Counted from the first letter of the stretch, positions 32,981-45,912 are shown. The stretch: 64,000 nucleotides of DNA from Wallemia ichthyophaga EXF-994 (GCF_000400465.1 NW_008806296.1:50749-114748); one strand, 5' to 3'. Made by a program: numbers and translations. The notes: generated from the letters alone by a model not told the origin.

Positions 32981-34564
32981 TTACACATCACTGCTTTGGT
33001 TTTGACTTTTAGTTTTGCTCTTCTTTTTGTTATTCTTGTTTTTGTTCTTGCGTTTCTTTGCTGGGGCAGCTGCTGCTACTCTGGCTCCTTCTGCAGTATC
33101 CACTCTCTCGAAACAAGCCACAAAGAATCCATTGGTGCGGTCGGTTCCAGGAGAACAGCGAATGACGCTCTGCGCCAAACCGACATCACCACCAAACGGC
33201 TCAGAGTGACCGCGCGTAGGCCATTCCGGCAGACACGAGTCTCTGCTCGCAAGTCTAAAATCGGGATGCTGGATGAGCGAATTCATAACCACGCACTCAT
33301 TCTCCTCCTCGTGCACTGAGCAGGTAGAGTATACGATGCGGCGTACATTTGGAACTAAAGTGGCGTGATATGTTGGTTGGTTGATACGCAATACGCACAC
33401 TACCCACATTTCATCGCATGTCCTATGATAGTCTCCTGGAAAGCCGCCAAGGCACTGAGACGGTCATCGTGCGCCTCTCTGTCGTCGTTATCTGGTGTGT
33501 GTGTGAACATCAAGGCTATAAACCTTCCACGCCGCCAACGCACCTTGTTCAGTGAGGTAATCGAGTCTGTTGACAATCCCAGAGCCCGTACAGCTCGGGT
33601 CGAGGAGGATGTGTGTGACGTCGGCGTGTGCAAATGGATCGCAATGGGTGAAATCACCCAGGACGTTTTGGGTGTTAGCGCAACCAGCCACACTGACCAT
33701 CTTTTCGAGCGTCGCAAATCGTTTTGGCATGTGCTCGTAAGCGAGTAGCTTGCCTTTGTTGTGCATGAGCGACGACAGCAGCGTAGTCTTGTTGCCGGGT
33801 GCCGCCGTCGCATCGATGACCGTGCCCATGTTGTGACTCTGACTGTCCAATTCACTCGCCAGCCTCTTGCCATATGTTTTGAGCTCATTCAGCAGCACTA
33901 CCGGTGGCATGCAGCTCGCTAGATCTTGCAGTATTACCTCCCCGCTGTTGTACATGTCGCTCGACGTTATGCGTTGCGATAGCCTTACATGCACTGCTAT
34001 CAGGCTCGGTATATGTTCCACTACCCTGTATGCGTCACTCGCTAGTGGCTGCTCATTGCTCGTCTTATCCTCGCGCAAACCCAGCAGCTGAGCCAGCTTG
34101 GTGACGCCATCGATAAATGCTATTTTGTTTGTGTTGATGCGCAGGTATCTCGGAATAAGTTCTCCTTCAGATTCAGCCTTCCTACCCAAATCACTATTCG
34201 TCGTCACACCAGCCTTGACTCTCAACTTGGTGAGTTCCCCCCTTAATCTCGTTTTGTGGCGCAGAATTGCATCTTTGATCGGCCCTGAGCCAGCTTCAAT
34301 CGCCTGCCGCTTTGAGAATAGCAGGTCGTGTAGAAGAACCATGACAAGATAAATAGGATCGCCTTGTGGCTTGGCAATCTTAATCGCCTTCTTCTCTTTA
34401 TCTAGCAACCCAGTCACTCCAACCAGCTGCTTTATCACATCCTGGTACTTGAGCGTCTCCAGTACAAGAGCGAGCAGTCGCTTGGAATGGGCGTACGATT
34501 TAACCGACGTCTGCTTGTTAAGCACCCTCTCAACTGCCTCCGACGCCTGACGATAGAATTCCAT
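32981..34564 (-). CDS. RCM1: 25S rRNA cytosine-C5 methyltransferase, Rcm1/NSUN5-like
   Basis: Exons 33544-34564, 33408-33491 and 32981-33354 give 492 residues from the ATG at 34564; an upstream ATG at 34603 would add 13. The start MEFYRQASEAVERVL is typical of NSUN5/Rcm1. Later come the SAM-binding block DATAAPGNKTTLLS, motif IV DPSCTGSG with the release cysteine, LAAFQ, and motif VI YSTCSVHEEENE with the catalytic cysteine. A Lys-rich tail (KKRKNKNKNNKKK) suggests nucleolar localisation. Rcm1 methylates a conserved cytosine in helix 70 of the large rRNA. Both introns have canonical ends. The gene converges on the DSS1 gene (96 bp apart). Confidence 0.92.
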
Positions 34565-34704
34565 CCGTTGGTTGCTACGATTGCTATCACTCAAGACACA
34601 CATATAAAACGTAGAAAAACTTCAAAAGTCCAATACATCCCTAAAACTATACATTTATCCTCCCTCATCTGACTAATCCATCTTTCTTGCTTTTTTTTTA
34701 CTCT

Positions 34705-37271
34705 TTATACTTCTGGCGCTGGTGAATATGTCGACGGTGAGTTTGTGCTCGGTGGACCCGGTGAGCCAACTCCCACTGCTCGTATGTGTGTCATCTGTGG
34801 CGCTGGGTAAGGTACCAGTGGTGTCATCTGAGGTGAAGGTGATGGGTATGCTGCAAAAACTGTTCCTCCTCCTTGGCTTGGTTGTGATTGCTGTGATTGC
34901 TGTGGTGTTGGTGTTGTTGATTGATGTTGTGGGTGTCCAGGTGGTGGCCCTCCCATTGGCGGCCTGTTTTGCATATTAGGTGAAAATTGTGGCATATATG
35001 CTTGTCTGGGTGCTTGCAATCCTGCCGCCATCGCAGCTTGGAACATTTGCGCAGGTGGTGGTCCTTGACCTGGTTGCATTTGTGGTCCAAATCCGATCGC
35101 TTGTCCTGAGGGTGGTCCAGCTATGAATTGTGGTACCATTCCATATGGTCCTGGGCCTGGCCCTGGTGGTGCCCCAGGTGCTCCTGGTGCTCCCATTGGT
35201 CCTCCTCCATTTGGCATTGGTGACTGTCCGCCAAATGGAATTCTATAGTAGTACGGCTGCCCTTGACTCATTGCCGCTTGTGCTTGTGCTTGTGCTGCGG
35301 CTTGTGCTTGTGCAATCACCATATTCTGAGCTGCAACAGCTTCATCAGGTGAACCATAATCATTGTTTCCATAGTACTGATTACTTGGAAACCTCGATTT
35401 ATATGACTTTCCACTGAATTGCCAGTGTGGTCCAATCTGTTGTGCTTCCATTACTGTTTGATTCTTGAATGGATTGAAATCTTCCTTTACGTGCAGCCCA
35501 GACAAGCCACGTTTAATTGGCTTTGTACCAAAAAATGGATTTTTAATAGGCGTCGGAGCGCTAGTACTAGTAACTTGAGAAGTTGATTGTGATGGTGGTT
35601 TTGGTGATAGGTTGTTAGATGATCCACCTGGTGTAAAAGACATGGCATTTGGATTAGGTTTGAATGAGAAGGCTTTTGGATTCAAAGATTTTGATCCACC
35701 TGCAGTTGATGTGCTAGCTTGTGATAAGGCAGGTGAAACAACTGAACGGCGATCGACAGGAGGTGAACCTGGAGATTGATTGGTAGCCGGTTGTGAGACA
35801 TGACGATTGCGCTCAGCTCTGACAGCCTTTACGCGCTCAGGGTTGAAAGGCGGAATCTTGGGTATGTTCATGTACTGCTTCAAAGAAGGTGACTTGGATT
35901 GTTTGAAGTCGTCCGGCTTTGCATTTGACTTGGTTGAGGTGTCAGAGATTGATTTATCAGATTCCTTCTCCTTCTCCTTTCTCTCATTCTTTGCAACGAT
36001 ACCTGCGATATCTTCTGGCATATCAGTCTTGAGCTTGAAAGACTGACCAAACTTGATCAAATCAGCAACTGTAGATGACTTTTCTTGGTTTACGAGTGCT
36101 TGCTTCTTTTGTTGTAAGCGCTCTTTTTCATTTGAGACAAAAGCTCTAAAGTCACCAATAAGAGAAGGGTCCGAAGGTTTTGTGGGCACTTTCTCATGAG
36201 GTAATTGCATTTGAACTTGGGATTTTGGAGCGGTGGGTGGCTGAGGCTGTTGTTGTTGCTCTGGTTGACTGGGTTGTTGTTCTTTTTGCTGCAATGGCTG
36301 CTCTGGCTGTTGCACTGGTTGTTGCACTGGTTGTTGCAATGGCTGCTCTTCTGGTTGCTGCAATGACTGCTGTTGTTGCACCTTCTGTGAAGCTCTACGT
36401 GCTTGTGGAGGAACATATGCATTTGGACCTCTTGTGACGCCAGAATACTTTTCTTCCTCGGTTAAAGCCACAGACTGACCTCTTTCTTCATTAACGTGAG
36501 CGTTTGAAGATTGCTGGTTAAGAATTTCTTTTGCCAGTTTATCAGCCTTCTTCTCGCGTTCTTTGTAGTCATTTCCCGACCTATCGAGCTTTGTAGTGTA
36601 CATTTCCTCATTGTAGTTTGTTTGTAATCCAAACATCTGTTCGTTTGCCTTGAATTGATCCCAGGCGCCACCTTGATGATTATCTTGTGTCTCCACAGAC
36701 TCATTACTTGGATAATCATCCGCCCAGCTCAACGACGCAGAAGCGTCTTGTGAGGATGAAATGATAGCAGGATCATCCGGTAAGACGTCTGGCGTCCAAG
36801 GCTTTAGCTCGCGTTCGTTGGTGTGCTTAGCTTTAGAGATATCTGTATCGACTTTGAAGGCTTTTGGAGTTGTGAGATTGAGTGAATTGTAGCACCACTA
36901 ATACCACTCACAATCAGCCTTTATTTGCTCCAAGTCGACCAAGTCTTTGAGCTGTACTTTTGTGTGTTTGGTGTCCTGCTTAAGTGTAATCTCATGATTG
37001 GCTGAAATGAGTGTCCCTCTGAGTTTCTCGTTTTGACGCGTGGAGATGACGACTTGCTTGCCCTAAAAGCGTGTTAGATTGGAATATACGTCATCATATA
37101 CTCACTATCGCTCCTTGTAACTTATCTGCGCTCTTATTATGGGTTCTCCAGCTCTGTCTCCTGGACCTTGTAAGCAGGTGGCTGGTACACAGCCCAATAA
37201 TAAACCCACCTTGCACCATTGTTAAATGAATTGTTGTTGTTTCTCTTTCCCCCTCTGCTCGCTTGATTCAT
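34705..37271 (-). CDS. PBP1: Ataxin-2 homologue (Pbp1-like) with LSm, LsmAD and PAM2-like motif
   Basis: Exons 37210-37271, 37106-37166, 36912-37062 and 34705-36860 give 809 residues beginning MNQASRGGKRNNNN. The LSm fold lies at about 30-95 (KSADKLQGAIGKQVVISTRQ, LRGTLISANHEITLK, LKDLVDLEQI). The LsmAD domain is about 160-215 (FKANEQMFGLQTNYNEEMYT, KLDRSGNDYKERE). A Gln/Pro-rich linker follows. A PAM2-like LNPKAFSFKP lies at about 485, followed by a Gly/Pro/Gln/Met-rich tail. Ataxin-2 proteins bind poly(A)-binding protein, localise to stress granules, and in yeast restrain TORC1. The upstream exons have no long open frame and were placed by phase and splice signals. Confidence 0.9.
36240..36380 (-). 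repeat. Gln-rich low-complexity tract in the ataxin-2 homologue
   Basis: Imperfect 12-nt units encode QPVQ, QPLQ and QPEQ stretches. The region is compositionally biased, and the tail of the gene (34900-35340) is similarly rich in Gln, Pro, Gly and Met. Confidence 0.75.
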
Positions 37272-37352
37272 TTCAATCTCAGCGTATGAGTATTAAGTGG
37301 TTGCAGTCCAAGATATTTGTGAAAAAATAAATATATCTCTATTTTTTATATT

Positions 37353-40300
37353 CTAATGTCCACTTCTTCCAATAGCCCGTGCTTCGTCTACTCTCGGTAA
37401 CTTGTACTCCCCTTCCCCAGTTGGTGCTCCCAGGAACTCCGCTTTGACCAACCACGCGACGTATAATCCCAACAAAGGCATATCAACCGTCGTCTTGACC
37501 TTCTCATCCGCCTTGGACTTCTTGATCAACTCTTGTGCATTCTTGTCATCCAGCGATGCACTCTTGGTCGACGTAGGCAGGTCATCCAAAACAAAGTGCA
37601 GCAATGGGAACAATGCGTTATCTCCAACTTCCATTACGTGCTTCTCCAGCTCTGACCTCCACACAAGATAGTCACTCGTCTGAACTTGATATCCGTATTT
37701 CTCCAGACATCCTAATAAGTCTGAGTAACGCACAGGTGGTCGAGCTGTTACGTGGACAACTCCATTACTATTTCCGTCTTCAACCCTACTCAGCATAGAC
37801 AGTGTTGTAAGTCTGGCGACGTGATCAACGGGTACCATGTTAACAAAGTTGTGGATATTTGGCACTTGTCCGAGTTGTACGCATCCCTTGACTAACCTCC
37901 ACAGAAAGTCATCCGTGTTTGTCACTTTTGCCTCATTAGATTGTTTTCATTAGTAGATCACCTCACCTACCTGCTGACTCTGAATCTCCAACAACGTACC
38001 CCGGTCTAACTATCGTACAGGCCAAGCCTCGCTTCGTGGCCTCCATCAAAAGCTTCTCGGCGACCCACTTGCTCTGTCCGTAACCAGTGCCAAGTCCCTC
38101 GCGAGCGCCTTCAAGATCATCTGACTCGAGCACACCTGAAGATTGACCGGACAGTGTCAATTCATCAGAAAGCTTGATGTAATGTTCAGTATCGAGTGCG
38201 GAAGTTGAAGACACAAATGACAACGCCTTAGCCTTCTGGTTGGCTGCCAGTTCAATAGCAGTCATTGTAGAGAGAACGTTAGCCGAACGAAGCTTGCCGT
38301 ACGAGTAAACCCAGTGCACAAATGCACCATTGTGAATTATGGCGTCAGAGTCACTCGAAAGCCTATTCCACTCCTTTTCGTCTAATCCAAAATGCTTAGA
38401 TTCAAGATCACCAACTACTGCCTCAACTCTGCCCTGCTTGACCCACGTCTCATCCCATGAATGACGCGCTGATCCACCCTGTCTGAGTCTGTTGATACCG
38501 TCCTCGTTCGATTTAGCACGAACAACACAGATTACTTTATCCACTCTGTCTCCACGCAACTTGAGCAGATCACGCAGAACAAAAGCACCAAGGAAACCAG
38601 TGGCACCAGTCAAAACCACAGTAAGCTTCTTGTTGTTCAAGTCTGATGGTAGTGCTGGGTACTTGTCAGCCAATCGAGGTATGAGAGAATCGAAATCGTT
38701 TCCGTAATGAACCTCATCCGACGCTGCTTTGTCATCCTTCTTCACACCGACAACGTCAGCATGCAGTCCGAGATCGGCTGCCTTCATTCCTTCAATTGAG
38801 TAGGCCAATCCTTCAATAGTTGGCTGCTCGAACACCAATCCGAGCGGTGCTTCAACGACGAGAGCTTTTCTTATCTCGAAAATCAATCGAGTCGCCAAAA
38901 TGGAGTGACCACCTAAATCGAAAAAGTTGTCATCTAAAGCGATAGATGATGGTGCTGAAGGAAGAAGATTCTTCCAGACATCGTGGATAGTTTGTTGAAT
39001 TGGAGTAAGCTTACGGTCGTCACCCACGTTTGTACGCGGCGTAAGAATAGCCGTATCTGGGAATGGCAGAGCTGGCTTGTCGATCTTACCATTTGGATTG
39101 AGTGGCATGCGCGTGAGTGGGATGAAAACTGAAAAATCTAGTCAGCATCATTCAAATAAAATACTAAGACTCACTAGATGGGATCGAATACGTTGGTAGC
39201 TTGGTTTTGAGATGCTCGCGCATGTTCTTGATAAGCTTACGGTAACGCTTCAGTCCTCTAGCAATCTCCCTTGAACGATCATCCTGAACGTCGTGACCTT
39301 CATCTTCGTCGTTACTCATGTATCCTTCAAGCTCGCTTGTTTCATTTGGAACAAAGTACGACACAAGAACCTTTTCCTCGTCCTTGTCACGTCTGACGAG
39401 AGTAACATTGTTTCTTACCAATGGATGAGCTGAAAGGTGAGTATCGATCTCACCCAACTCAATTCTAAATCCACGGATCTTGATTTGGTCATCTGCTCTA
39501 CCAGTACACTCTACCAACCCATCTGGGCCATATCTACCTAAATCGCCAGTTCTGTACATTCTGTCACGAATACCTTTCCAATATTTACTGTAGTCTGGTT
39601 TCGTTTCGGCTATGGTATCTCTCCTTTCAACGCCAAAGCCAAACCAATTCTCGGTGAATTTCTCCTTAGTAGCATTTGGATCTAAATAACCCTCTGACAG
39701 ACCACCTGAACGGACGTAAATCTCGCCGACTTCACCAACACCACATAGGACGTTCTTGTCCTGGCGATTAACAACAAGTAACTGCACGTCAATCATTCCC
39801 TGACCAGCTGGCATTATATCTTTTTGTCTACCGAGGAAAGAAGAATTAGCGTTAACTGAAGGGATAGAGTAGTATGATACTGCTCTTTGGGTCTCAGTTG
39901 TACCGTACATGTTATTTATTTGAACGTTATGAGCTAAAGCTTGCAAACGAGTACAGTCACGTTTAGTGAGGACATCACCAACAAAGAAGGCATTCTTGAG
40001 AGACGGTATGTGTCTAACGGCCTGAGCTGACAGTAACTGACCCATCGCTGGTGTCAAGTGTGTGACTGTGACTTGGGAATCCGCCATCCACTCAGCAAGC
40101 TGACCTGGTGTGCCAATATCTTCAGACGTTGGAACGTGCAACTCAGCACCGAGGAAAAGAGGTGTGAAGATATCTCTTTGGATAGGGTCGTGTGCGATAC
40201 CACTAAGCATAGTGAACTTTTCATCCTTTGTCAAATTGAAACGCTCAGACATCCAAGGGAAAAAGTGGGTGAGTGAGTAGTGACGACCCATCACACCCTT

Positions 40301-41586
40301 TGGAATACCAGTTGAGCCAGAAGTGAAAGAAAGAGTGCCGATTGAATCAGGACCCAGTATAACACCTGGATGTTGAACAGATTTTGGTGATGGGTTTGCG
40401 AGTATGTCTTGTTGGCCATCGAGAGAGCCGCCTCTTAATCCATCTTTGGTGAGGCGCAAAGCAGGAACTTGGACGCACAAGTCTAGCTCCTGATTGATGT
40501 AGTCTTTGACTTCTGCCGACAGAACTCCGGCTCTGTCGAGCACCACCAAACCACGAGGACGCGCGACTTGCAAGTAGATATTTTGACGAGAAGGAGGGTA
40601 GGCGGGGTCTGTTGAGTATCGAGGTTAGTTAATGTAAATGAAATGAAATATTATCGCCTACCAATAACAGAGAAGGTAGCTCCAGCTTTGAGAACACCCA
40701 TGACAGCAACGACCAAGTCAACACCTCTGTAGGCGTAAACCATAACGACCTCCTCTCTTTGTATACCACCATTCAAAAGATGGTGAGCGAGTATATTAGA
40801 TGCGCCGTCGATTTCCTTATACGACCACGTTTGTTTGTTGCCTTGGTCAGTGCTCTCAACGATGCAAGTGCGAGTTGGATCGATATGAGCATTTTTTGAG
40901 AATATGTCGGTGATGGCACCCTTATAGCCACACCAGTCGAGGTCAGCGCGAGGATCAGGTAAAATACCAGCCTGAGACTCGGTGAAGAGAGGAAAAGAGC
41001 CAATGTTTGAAATGTTGGCAGTGTTATTCCTGAGGAGGTTGAATTGCATGATAAGGCTCTTTATTCTCTGGTTTGAGAAGAGGAGTGCGTTGTAGACAAC
41101 GGCGATAGATTTCTCAACCTGATCGTAGTAAACAGCCAAATCGGAAGCTAATGCCGATTGAGTGCGCTCGTTGGGGGTGGTTGAGAGAGAGACTCTAAAG
41201 ATGGTGCTATCGTTTGAATGGCTTGCCTTGAGAATCTCAGACCTAAGCTGATCAAAGGGAACAGCGTATTTCTTTGCATCGTCTAGTGTTTGCTCAACGT
41301 GGGCAACAAGAGAACCGAAAGACGCCGCTGGATCGATTTCGAACCTCGAGAACGATGGCTCGTCGTCACTGTTGAATCCGAGAATGATGGATGTATCCCC
41401 AGTGTATCTGTACAGCAGCATCAAGTAAATTGAGATTAGCTGCGATTGTTGTGCAGATTGATCGACGCGGAACTTCTCAACGGCTTCGATGAACTTTGGC
41501 TGTGAAGGCATTGGATAATCTGTAGGCAGAGCCAGTGCTGGGATGCCCCCAATATGCGTGCGCCATCTATCGAGTCTTTCAGACAT
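37353..41586 (-). CDS. LYS2: L-2-aminoadipate reductase (alpha-aminoadipate reductase)
   Basis: Exons 40662-41586, 39175-40608, 37971-39128 and 37353-37924 join to 1362 residues (yeast Lys2 is 1392). A condensation-like N-terminus is followed by the adenylation domain: FTSGSTGIPKG near residue 403, MYGTTETQ, YRTGDLGRYGPDG, and KIRGFRIELGEID. The carrier domain has LGGHS with the phosphopantetheine serine near 862. The NADPH reductase domain carries GATGFLG near 961-967 and VTNTDDFLWRLVKG near the end. The enzyme adenylates, tethers and reduces alpha-aminoadipate to the semialdehyde in fungal lysine synthesis. It needs Lys5-type phosphopantetheinylation. It is divergent from MUB1. Confidence 0.98.
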
Positions 41587-41888
41587 AGTAGTGAGGATGC
41601 AAGAGATAAAACAGGTAAAAGCGTGGATTTCGATGAAAATTCAAGTTGGTTAAATCCCAAGTGATCTCTATGGCCCCATCTATCGCATATGCCATATCTC
41701 TGCCATTTTCGGCGGTGATGAGAGATGAGTAGATCCGAATACAAGGGGACTATTTAGCTGCTGCTACGCATACGAATCCCCCTACTACCATAGCCACACG
41801 ATTTAAATTCAGTCACCGGGATTTGCACGCGATTTAATCTCTTGGACTCGTACCGTCAGCGGACTAAACGAGATACTGCGAATTAAAT
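41587..41888. promoter_or_regulatory. 302-bp divergent promoter between LYS2 and MUB1
   Basis: This region separates the LYS2 start (41586, minus) from the MUB1 start (41889, plus). I see no clear TATA pair and no confident lysine-pathway operator. It is longer than the other divergent spacers here, leaving room for separate regulation. Confidence 0.45.
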
Positions 41889-44213
41889 ATGAGGGAAAGC
41901 AATTTCTCTAATCCAGCACAGAACAGAGCATCGTGTGTTGTTTCCACGTCTTTCTACGACCGCAAAGGTGAGCACACGCTCTAATTACACGCAGCCCACA
42001 CGGCTCACACAGTCCACACGATCAGCACTCGATGCACGCGATCCAGTAGCACTCATCAACTCACTCACTAACCTCCAATACCTCACCTCCGTTTCCCAGA
42101 AAGTCAGAGATATCGTGGCGTATGACGGTGGAATTGAGCGACTTGTGAGGATCATGAAGTGGGCAATGTCTATTTTGCTTGTCCCAGGCGCTTCTGCAAC
42201 TCCAACGCCTTTTCTACTCGCTCCCGATCGTGGTTCACAGCCTCTGCAAGGCGTGTATGACAGGCAGATTCTTTATATCTGGACTTTATCATTTCAGTGT
42301 TGCGTAAACATTGGCGTCAGGGGTTCTGAAGAGCTCCGCACAAAGGTCGTTCAAGCTGGTGTGCTTGATGTCGCAGGCGCTATCCTCGGGACTTGGAAAG
42401 CTTCAATGGATAGGTACAGATTGAAAAAGATTAAGGAGTATCACCTGCACACGATAAGCTTGAGAGGTGGGTCTTTGTCGACTACCTTGGTTTTCTAGAA
42501 TCGATTACTAATACCTGTCCATAGCCTGGCTTAATGATCAGAATAATCGCAAGGCAAGCAAATTGTCCGAATCTGCTGAGCCCTCTGCAACACCGGAATC
42601 TACCCTTCTTGGTGACGAGGAGCCGATCACGGGTCTCGGACAAGTGCATGTATCACAAGTGTCACCCATGCCACCCGCCGTTCCGAACAGCACTCCAATT
42701 TTCACAGATCAGGTTAATGAGCACGACCAGCCTGAGCCATCGACATCAACTCAGACTGAAGCATCAGAATCAAGGTCGTCGAGTGTCGTCCAATCGGAGG
42801 ATGACGTTGAGGAACAACCTGAGACAAACAATTACGTAAGATCGAGATCGGGGACAGTTGTTCCATCTAGTCAACAGACCATCATAAATTCCCAACCGAC
42901 GCCTGCAAATACTCCACAAGTAGTTGCAGGAATAGAAAATCAGCAACAGGAAACACCTCAACCAGGGCAAACGATGCAACCAGCAGCAGTAGCACAACCC
43001 ACCCAGCCGACACAACCTACGCAATCTACACTACCAACACAATCTACCAACTCATCACCCGTTACTCGCAGACCAATTGAGCATATAGAATATTTCAGGC
43101 CTGAAGAGAATACTATATACCGTGAAGAGGACGTTCTACTTGCTTTACAATTACTAGCATATATCTCAAAATACCCACACATAAGAGAAGGATTTCAAGC
43201 ACCTTCACGCGCATGGCAAGTTGGTAGACCATCATTTGATCCTGAAGAGAGTCCAATTGACAGACTTAGCTATAGAGATCATTATAAGAGGAACTTATTC
43301 TATATCGTCGAGTCATTCACCTATGAAGGACACATTGATGATCCTACATCGATATACCTCCCTTCAGAGATCAGGTATTGGGCAGGAGTAACGATGCGGA
43401 ATGCGTGTCGGAAGCATGAGTCATTTAATGGTATTAGGCAATGTGCCAATGTTGCATGTGGCAAGTGGGAGACATCTCCCAAGGAGTTTGCCAAGTGCAG
43501 GATCTGCAGAAAGGCCAAGTACTGCAGTAAGGAGTGTCAAAGCAGAGCGTGGCGCGTAGGACATAGATTCTGGTGAGTGAAAGAGTGATGATTAGGAATA
43601 ACTAGGTTAATATTTGAAATTTAACTGCAGGTGTCAAACACGATCGGATATGACGAACGAGAGCGACAACTATATAGCGCCATACCTGGCACGCGATAAT
43701 CAGCAGACGCCGCGCATGCGACCAGAGGCACAACCAACGCAGCAGATGCCTCAACCAGCATCACCACTCACCACATTCAACCAGATAAATCGTGATATTG
43801 ACAACTGGACGAATATGGGTGTAGAGACGGATACGACGGGAAACATGACGAATATGGCCAACATGACTAACATATTCGAGGATGATTTCAGGGGCTTCAC
43901 TGGGATGGATGGGGGTGGAAATGCACAGCAGAATCAATTTCAACTAGCGCCTTTGCGATTTGATGAGAATAATCCAGCCGCGGCGTTTAACACGGTGACG
44001 ACGGCGACGGCTGCAGCTGCAGCTGCAGCTACGGAAGATACACCGTCGCCGCCTACACAGTCAGTGTCGCCCGCATTGACAGCTTCGATTAGTGACGGTG
44101 CTGAAGAACGCGAGAGACGGAACCAAACGCAGGACTATCTTCCTCGCACTCGCTCCGCACTTTCAGAGGTACTCACAGTATCTACTGAAGAGCAGGAGAT
44201 GCAAGTGGATTGA
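41889..44213 (+). CDS. MUB1: MYND-type zinc-finger protein Mub1 (samB)
   Basis: Exons 41889-41967, 42026-42466, 42525-43572 and 43631-44213 give 716 residues starting MRESNFSNPAQNRASCVVST. The N-terminal armadillo-like half has the Mub1 pattern FYDRKALDARDPVALINSLT, DGGIERLVRIM, and CCVNIGVRGSEELRTKVVQA. A disordered Gln/Pro/Thr region with PTQPTQ repeats follows. Near residue 500 comes the MYND finger (CANVACGKW, CRICRKAKYCSKECQSRAW, HRFWC), with the third intron cutting its last Trp codon. Yeast Mub1 is the adaptor that lets the Ubr2 ligase ubiquitinate Rpn4. In filamentous fungi samB affects morphogenesis. The C-terminal tail is Asn/Thr-rich with a polyalanine run. Confidence 0.93.
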
Positions 44214-44388
44214 GGGTCAGCCTCCTTTAATAATTTGCATAATAACATTGATAAAGATATAGTAATTATTTCACACATTGATTTAAGATAAAAGACAATT
44301 GAACAAGTAAGATAAGAAACATAAATGAGCATTTCTGCATTTCTGCATTTTTACAAATTAAATAGGCTGGCTTTGCGACATCTGGGTG

Positions 44389-44910
44389 ATGATTTCAAGG
44401 TGGGCAGTACAGCGAAGCGCAAGCCAGTGGAGCAAGCGAGGGAGGGAAAGTAGTGTGCCAGAGGGTTCTCGAGAGTGGGTGAAGAAGCTTCCAGCATTGA
44501 GCAAGAGTATCCCAGAAGATGCAATCGCCATCACGCACACACGTAGCTCGGGCAGTGGGGGGCAGCATGTGAACAAGACGGCGAGCAAAGCAGTAGGGCG
44601 AATGGGAGTGGTACAGGAGTGGTTACCTGCTTATGTGCACACAGCGCTACGAATTGACCCCCACTACGTCCGTTCGAGCGACGCAATCGTTGCAGCAGAC
44701 TCGAGCAGCCGGTCAGCACAACAGAATGCAGCGTGTGTGAGAAGGCGTATTGCGCAAATTATCGCTCATGCTAGCTCCCGCAACATTCCCGGAGATACTG
44801 CCCCAGCCAAGTCGCAGCGTGTAGAGCAGCTCAAGCGCAAGGAAAGCGCGAGCATGGAGAGGCGCAAGAAAATGCACAAGGAAAAGAAACAGCTGAGACG
44901 AGGCGACTAA
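44389..44910 (+). CDS. Mitochondrial ribosome-rescue peptidyl-tRNA hydrolase, ICT1/Pth4-type
   Basis: The protein has 173 residues from the ATG at 44389 and no intron. The class I release-factor-like domain is clear: SSGSGGQHVNKTASKA (about 50-65) carries the catalytic GGQ that hydrolyses peptidyl-tRNA. The C-terminal tail is strongly basic (KRKESASMERRKKMHKEKKQ), the element that probes the empty mRNA channel of stalled ribosomes. The short Arg-containing N-terminus suits a mitochondrial presequence. There is no codon-recognition domain, separating it from true release factors. Yeast Pth4 (Rso55) and human ICT1/mL62 are the closest known types; I cannot decide between them. Confidence 0.88.
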   Translation: MISRWAVQRSASQWSKRGRESSVPEGSREWVKKLPALSKSIPEDAIAITHTRSSGSGGQHVNKTASKAVGRMGVVQEWLPAYVHTALRIDPHYVRSSDAIVAADSSSRSAQQNAACVRRRIAQIIAHASSRNIPGDTAPAKSQRVEQLKRKESASMERRKKMHKEKKQLRRGD

Positions 44911-44979
44911 TGTACTGAACCGATAAAGTGATATAGATGAACATGTAAGTAAATTAGTACACGACTATTGCGATATTCT

Positions 44980-45912
44980 TTACAACGCCCGGTCATTCTC
45001 AACAGCTTCCCGCACCAGCTCGACAAAGTCAGCAGGTTTCTCCGTGTGCACAAAGTGGCCAGCGTTGAGTGTATGTAGCTGCATATTGGGGAAGAAGCGC
45101 TTGGCGAGTGGGATATTCTTGTGGTTGAGATAACTGCTATGCTCGCCCTTGATAAAAGTTGTAGGTTTATCAAACACTGCATTGCTCTGCTCGCCGAAAG
45201 GGAAGTCACCGATAGCGTCTATAGAATCGCGGAGGATATCGACAGGGATTCTGAATTTGTAGAAGCCAGTATCCTTATTCATCTCCGCGTTAGTGAGAAG
45301 GAATTGTCTTATAGCCATATTGCTTTCGACCTTTTTGAGCATCTCGTCAGCCTCCTTCTTGGAACGCACGTTAGCGTGTTCGATGTCTACCATAGTCTGC
45401 GTATAAGCGAGGAACTCTTCCGATATGGATGCTCTCTGCGGCGACATATCAGCGACGATGAGACGACGGAGGAGATGCGGCTGTGCTAGCGCTAACGCCA
45501 TCACGACTTTACCGCCCATCGAATGTCCGAGGAGGGTGACGTTGTGGAGGTTGTGCGATTCGATGAATTGAGATACATCCGCTGCCATGTGAGCGTAGTC
45601 GTGAGGCGTTGCGTGTGGAGAAGTGCCGTGGTTGCGCAAATCGAGCGTGTAGATGGAGCTGTGCGTTTTGGTTGCCATGTTACGCGCCAACGTCCGCCAG
45701 TTCTGCTTGGATCCCATCAGTCCGTGGCAGACTACAATCGGCTCAGAGTCTAAACTCCCCTCTATTTTCTCATATGCGAGGTTGACCGTGGAGAGTTGTC
45801 TAAGGTGAGAGTGTGTTTTGAGTGGCACAGTTGAAGTGGCTGCTATGAATCCTCTACATGCTCCTCCTCTAAATGCTGCCCTATTTAACGCTGATATAGT
45901 TGACAGTATCAT
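44980..45912 (-). CDS. Mitochondrial alpha/beta hydrolase, ABHD11 / Imo32-like
   Basis: The protein has 310 residues from the ATG at 45912; the frame is open upstream to 45993, but MILSTISALNRAAFRGG gives a better mitochondrial presequence. The fold is shown by VVCHGLMGSKQNWRTLA (oxyanion strand), LDLRNHGTSPH, the nucleophile elbow LLGHSMGGKV (Ser in GHSMG), and a final LNAGHFVHTEKP carrying the catalytic His. The HGLxGSxxNW and DLRNHGxS motifs are characteristic of ABHD11 and yeast Imo32 (Ygr031w). Human ABHD11 protects 2-oxoglutarate dehydrogenase from lipoyl adduct damage. The gene converges with the ICT1-like gene (69 bp). Confidence 0.88.
   Translation of the reverse strand: MILSTISALNRAAFRGGACRGFIAATSTVPLKTHSHLRQLSTVNLAYEKIEGSLDSEPIVVCHGLMGSKQNWRTLARNMATKTHSSIYTLDLRNHGTSPHATPHDYAHMAADVSQFIESHNLHNVTLLGHSMGGKVVMALALAQPHLLRRLIVADMSPQRASISEEFLAYTQTMVDIEHANVRSKKEADEMLKKVESNMAIRQFLLTNAEMNKDTGFYKFRIPVDILRDSIDAIGDFPFGEQSNAVFDKPTTFIKGEHSSYLNHKNIPLAKRFFPNMQLHTLNAGHFVHTEKPADFVELVREAVENDRAL

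Noticed and set aside
41335-41355. GGTTCGAAATC-like B box in LYS2 exon 1
   Set aside because: It lies in a conserved coding region with no A box at a suitable distance. Chance match.
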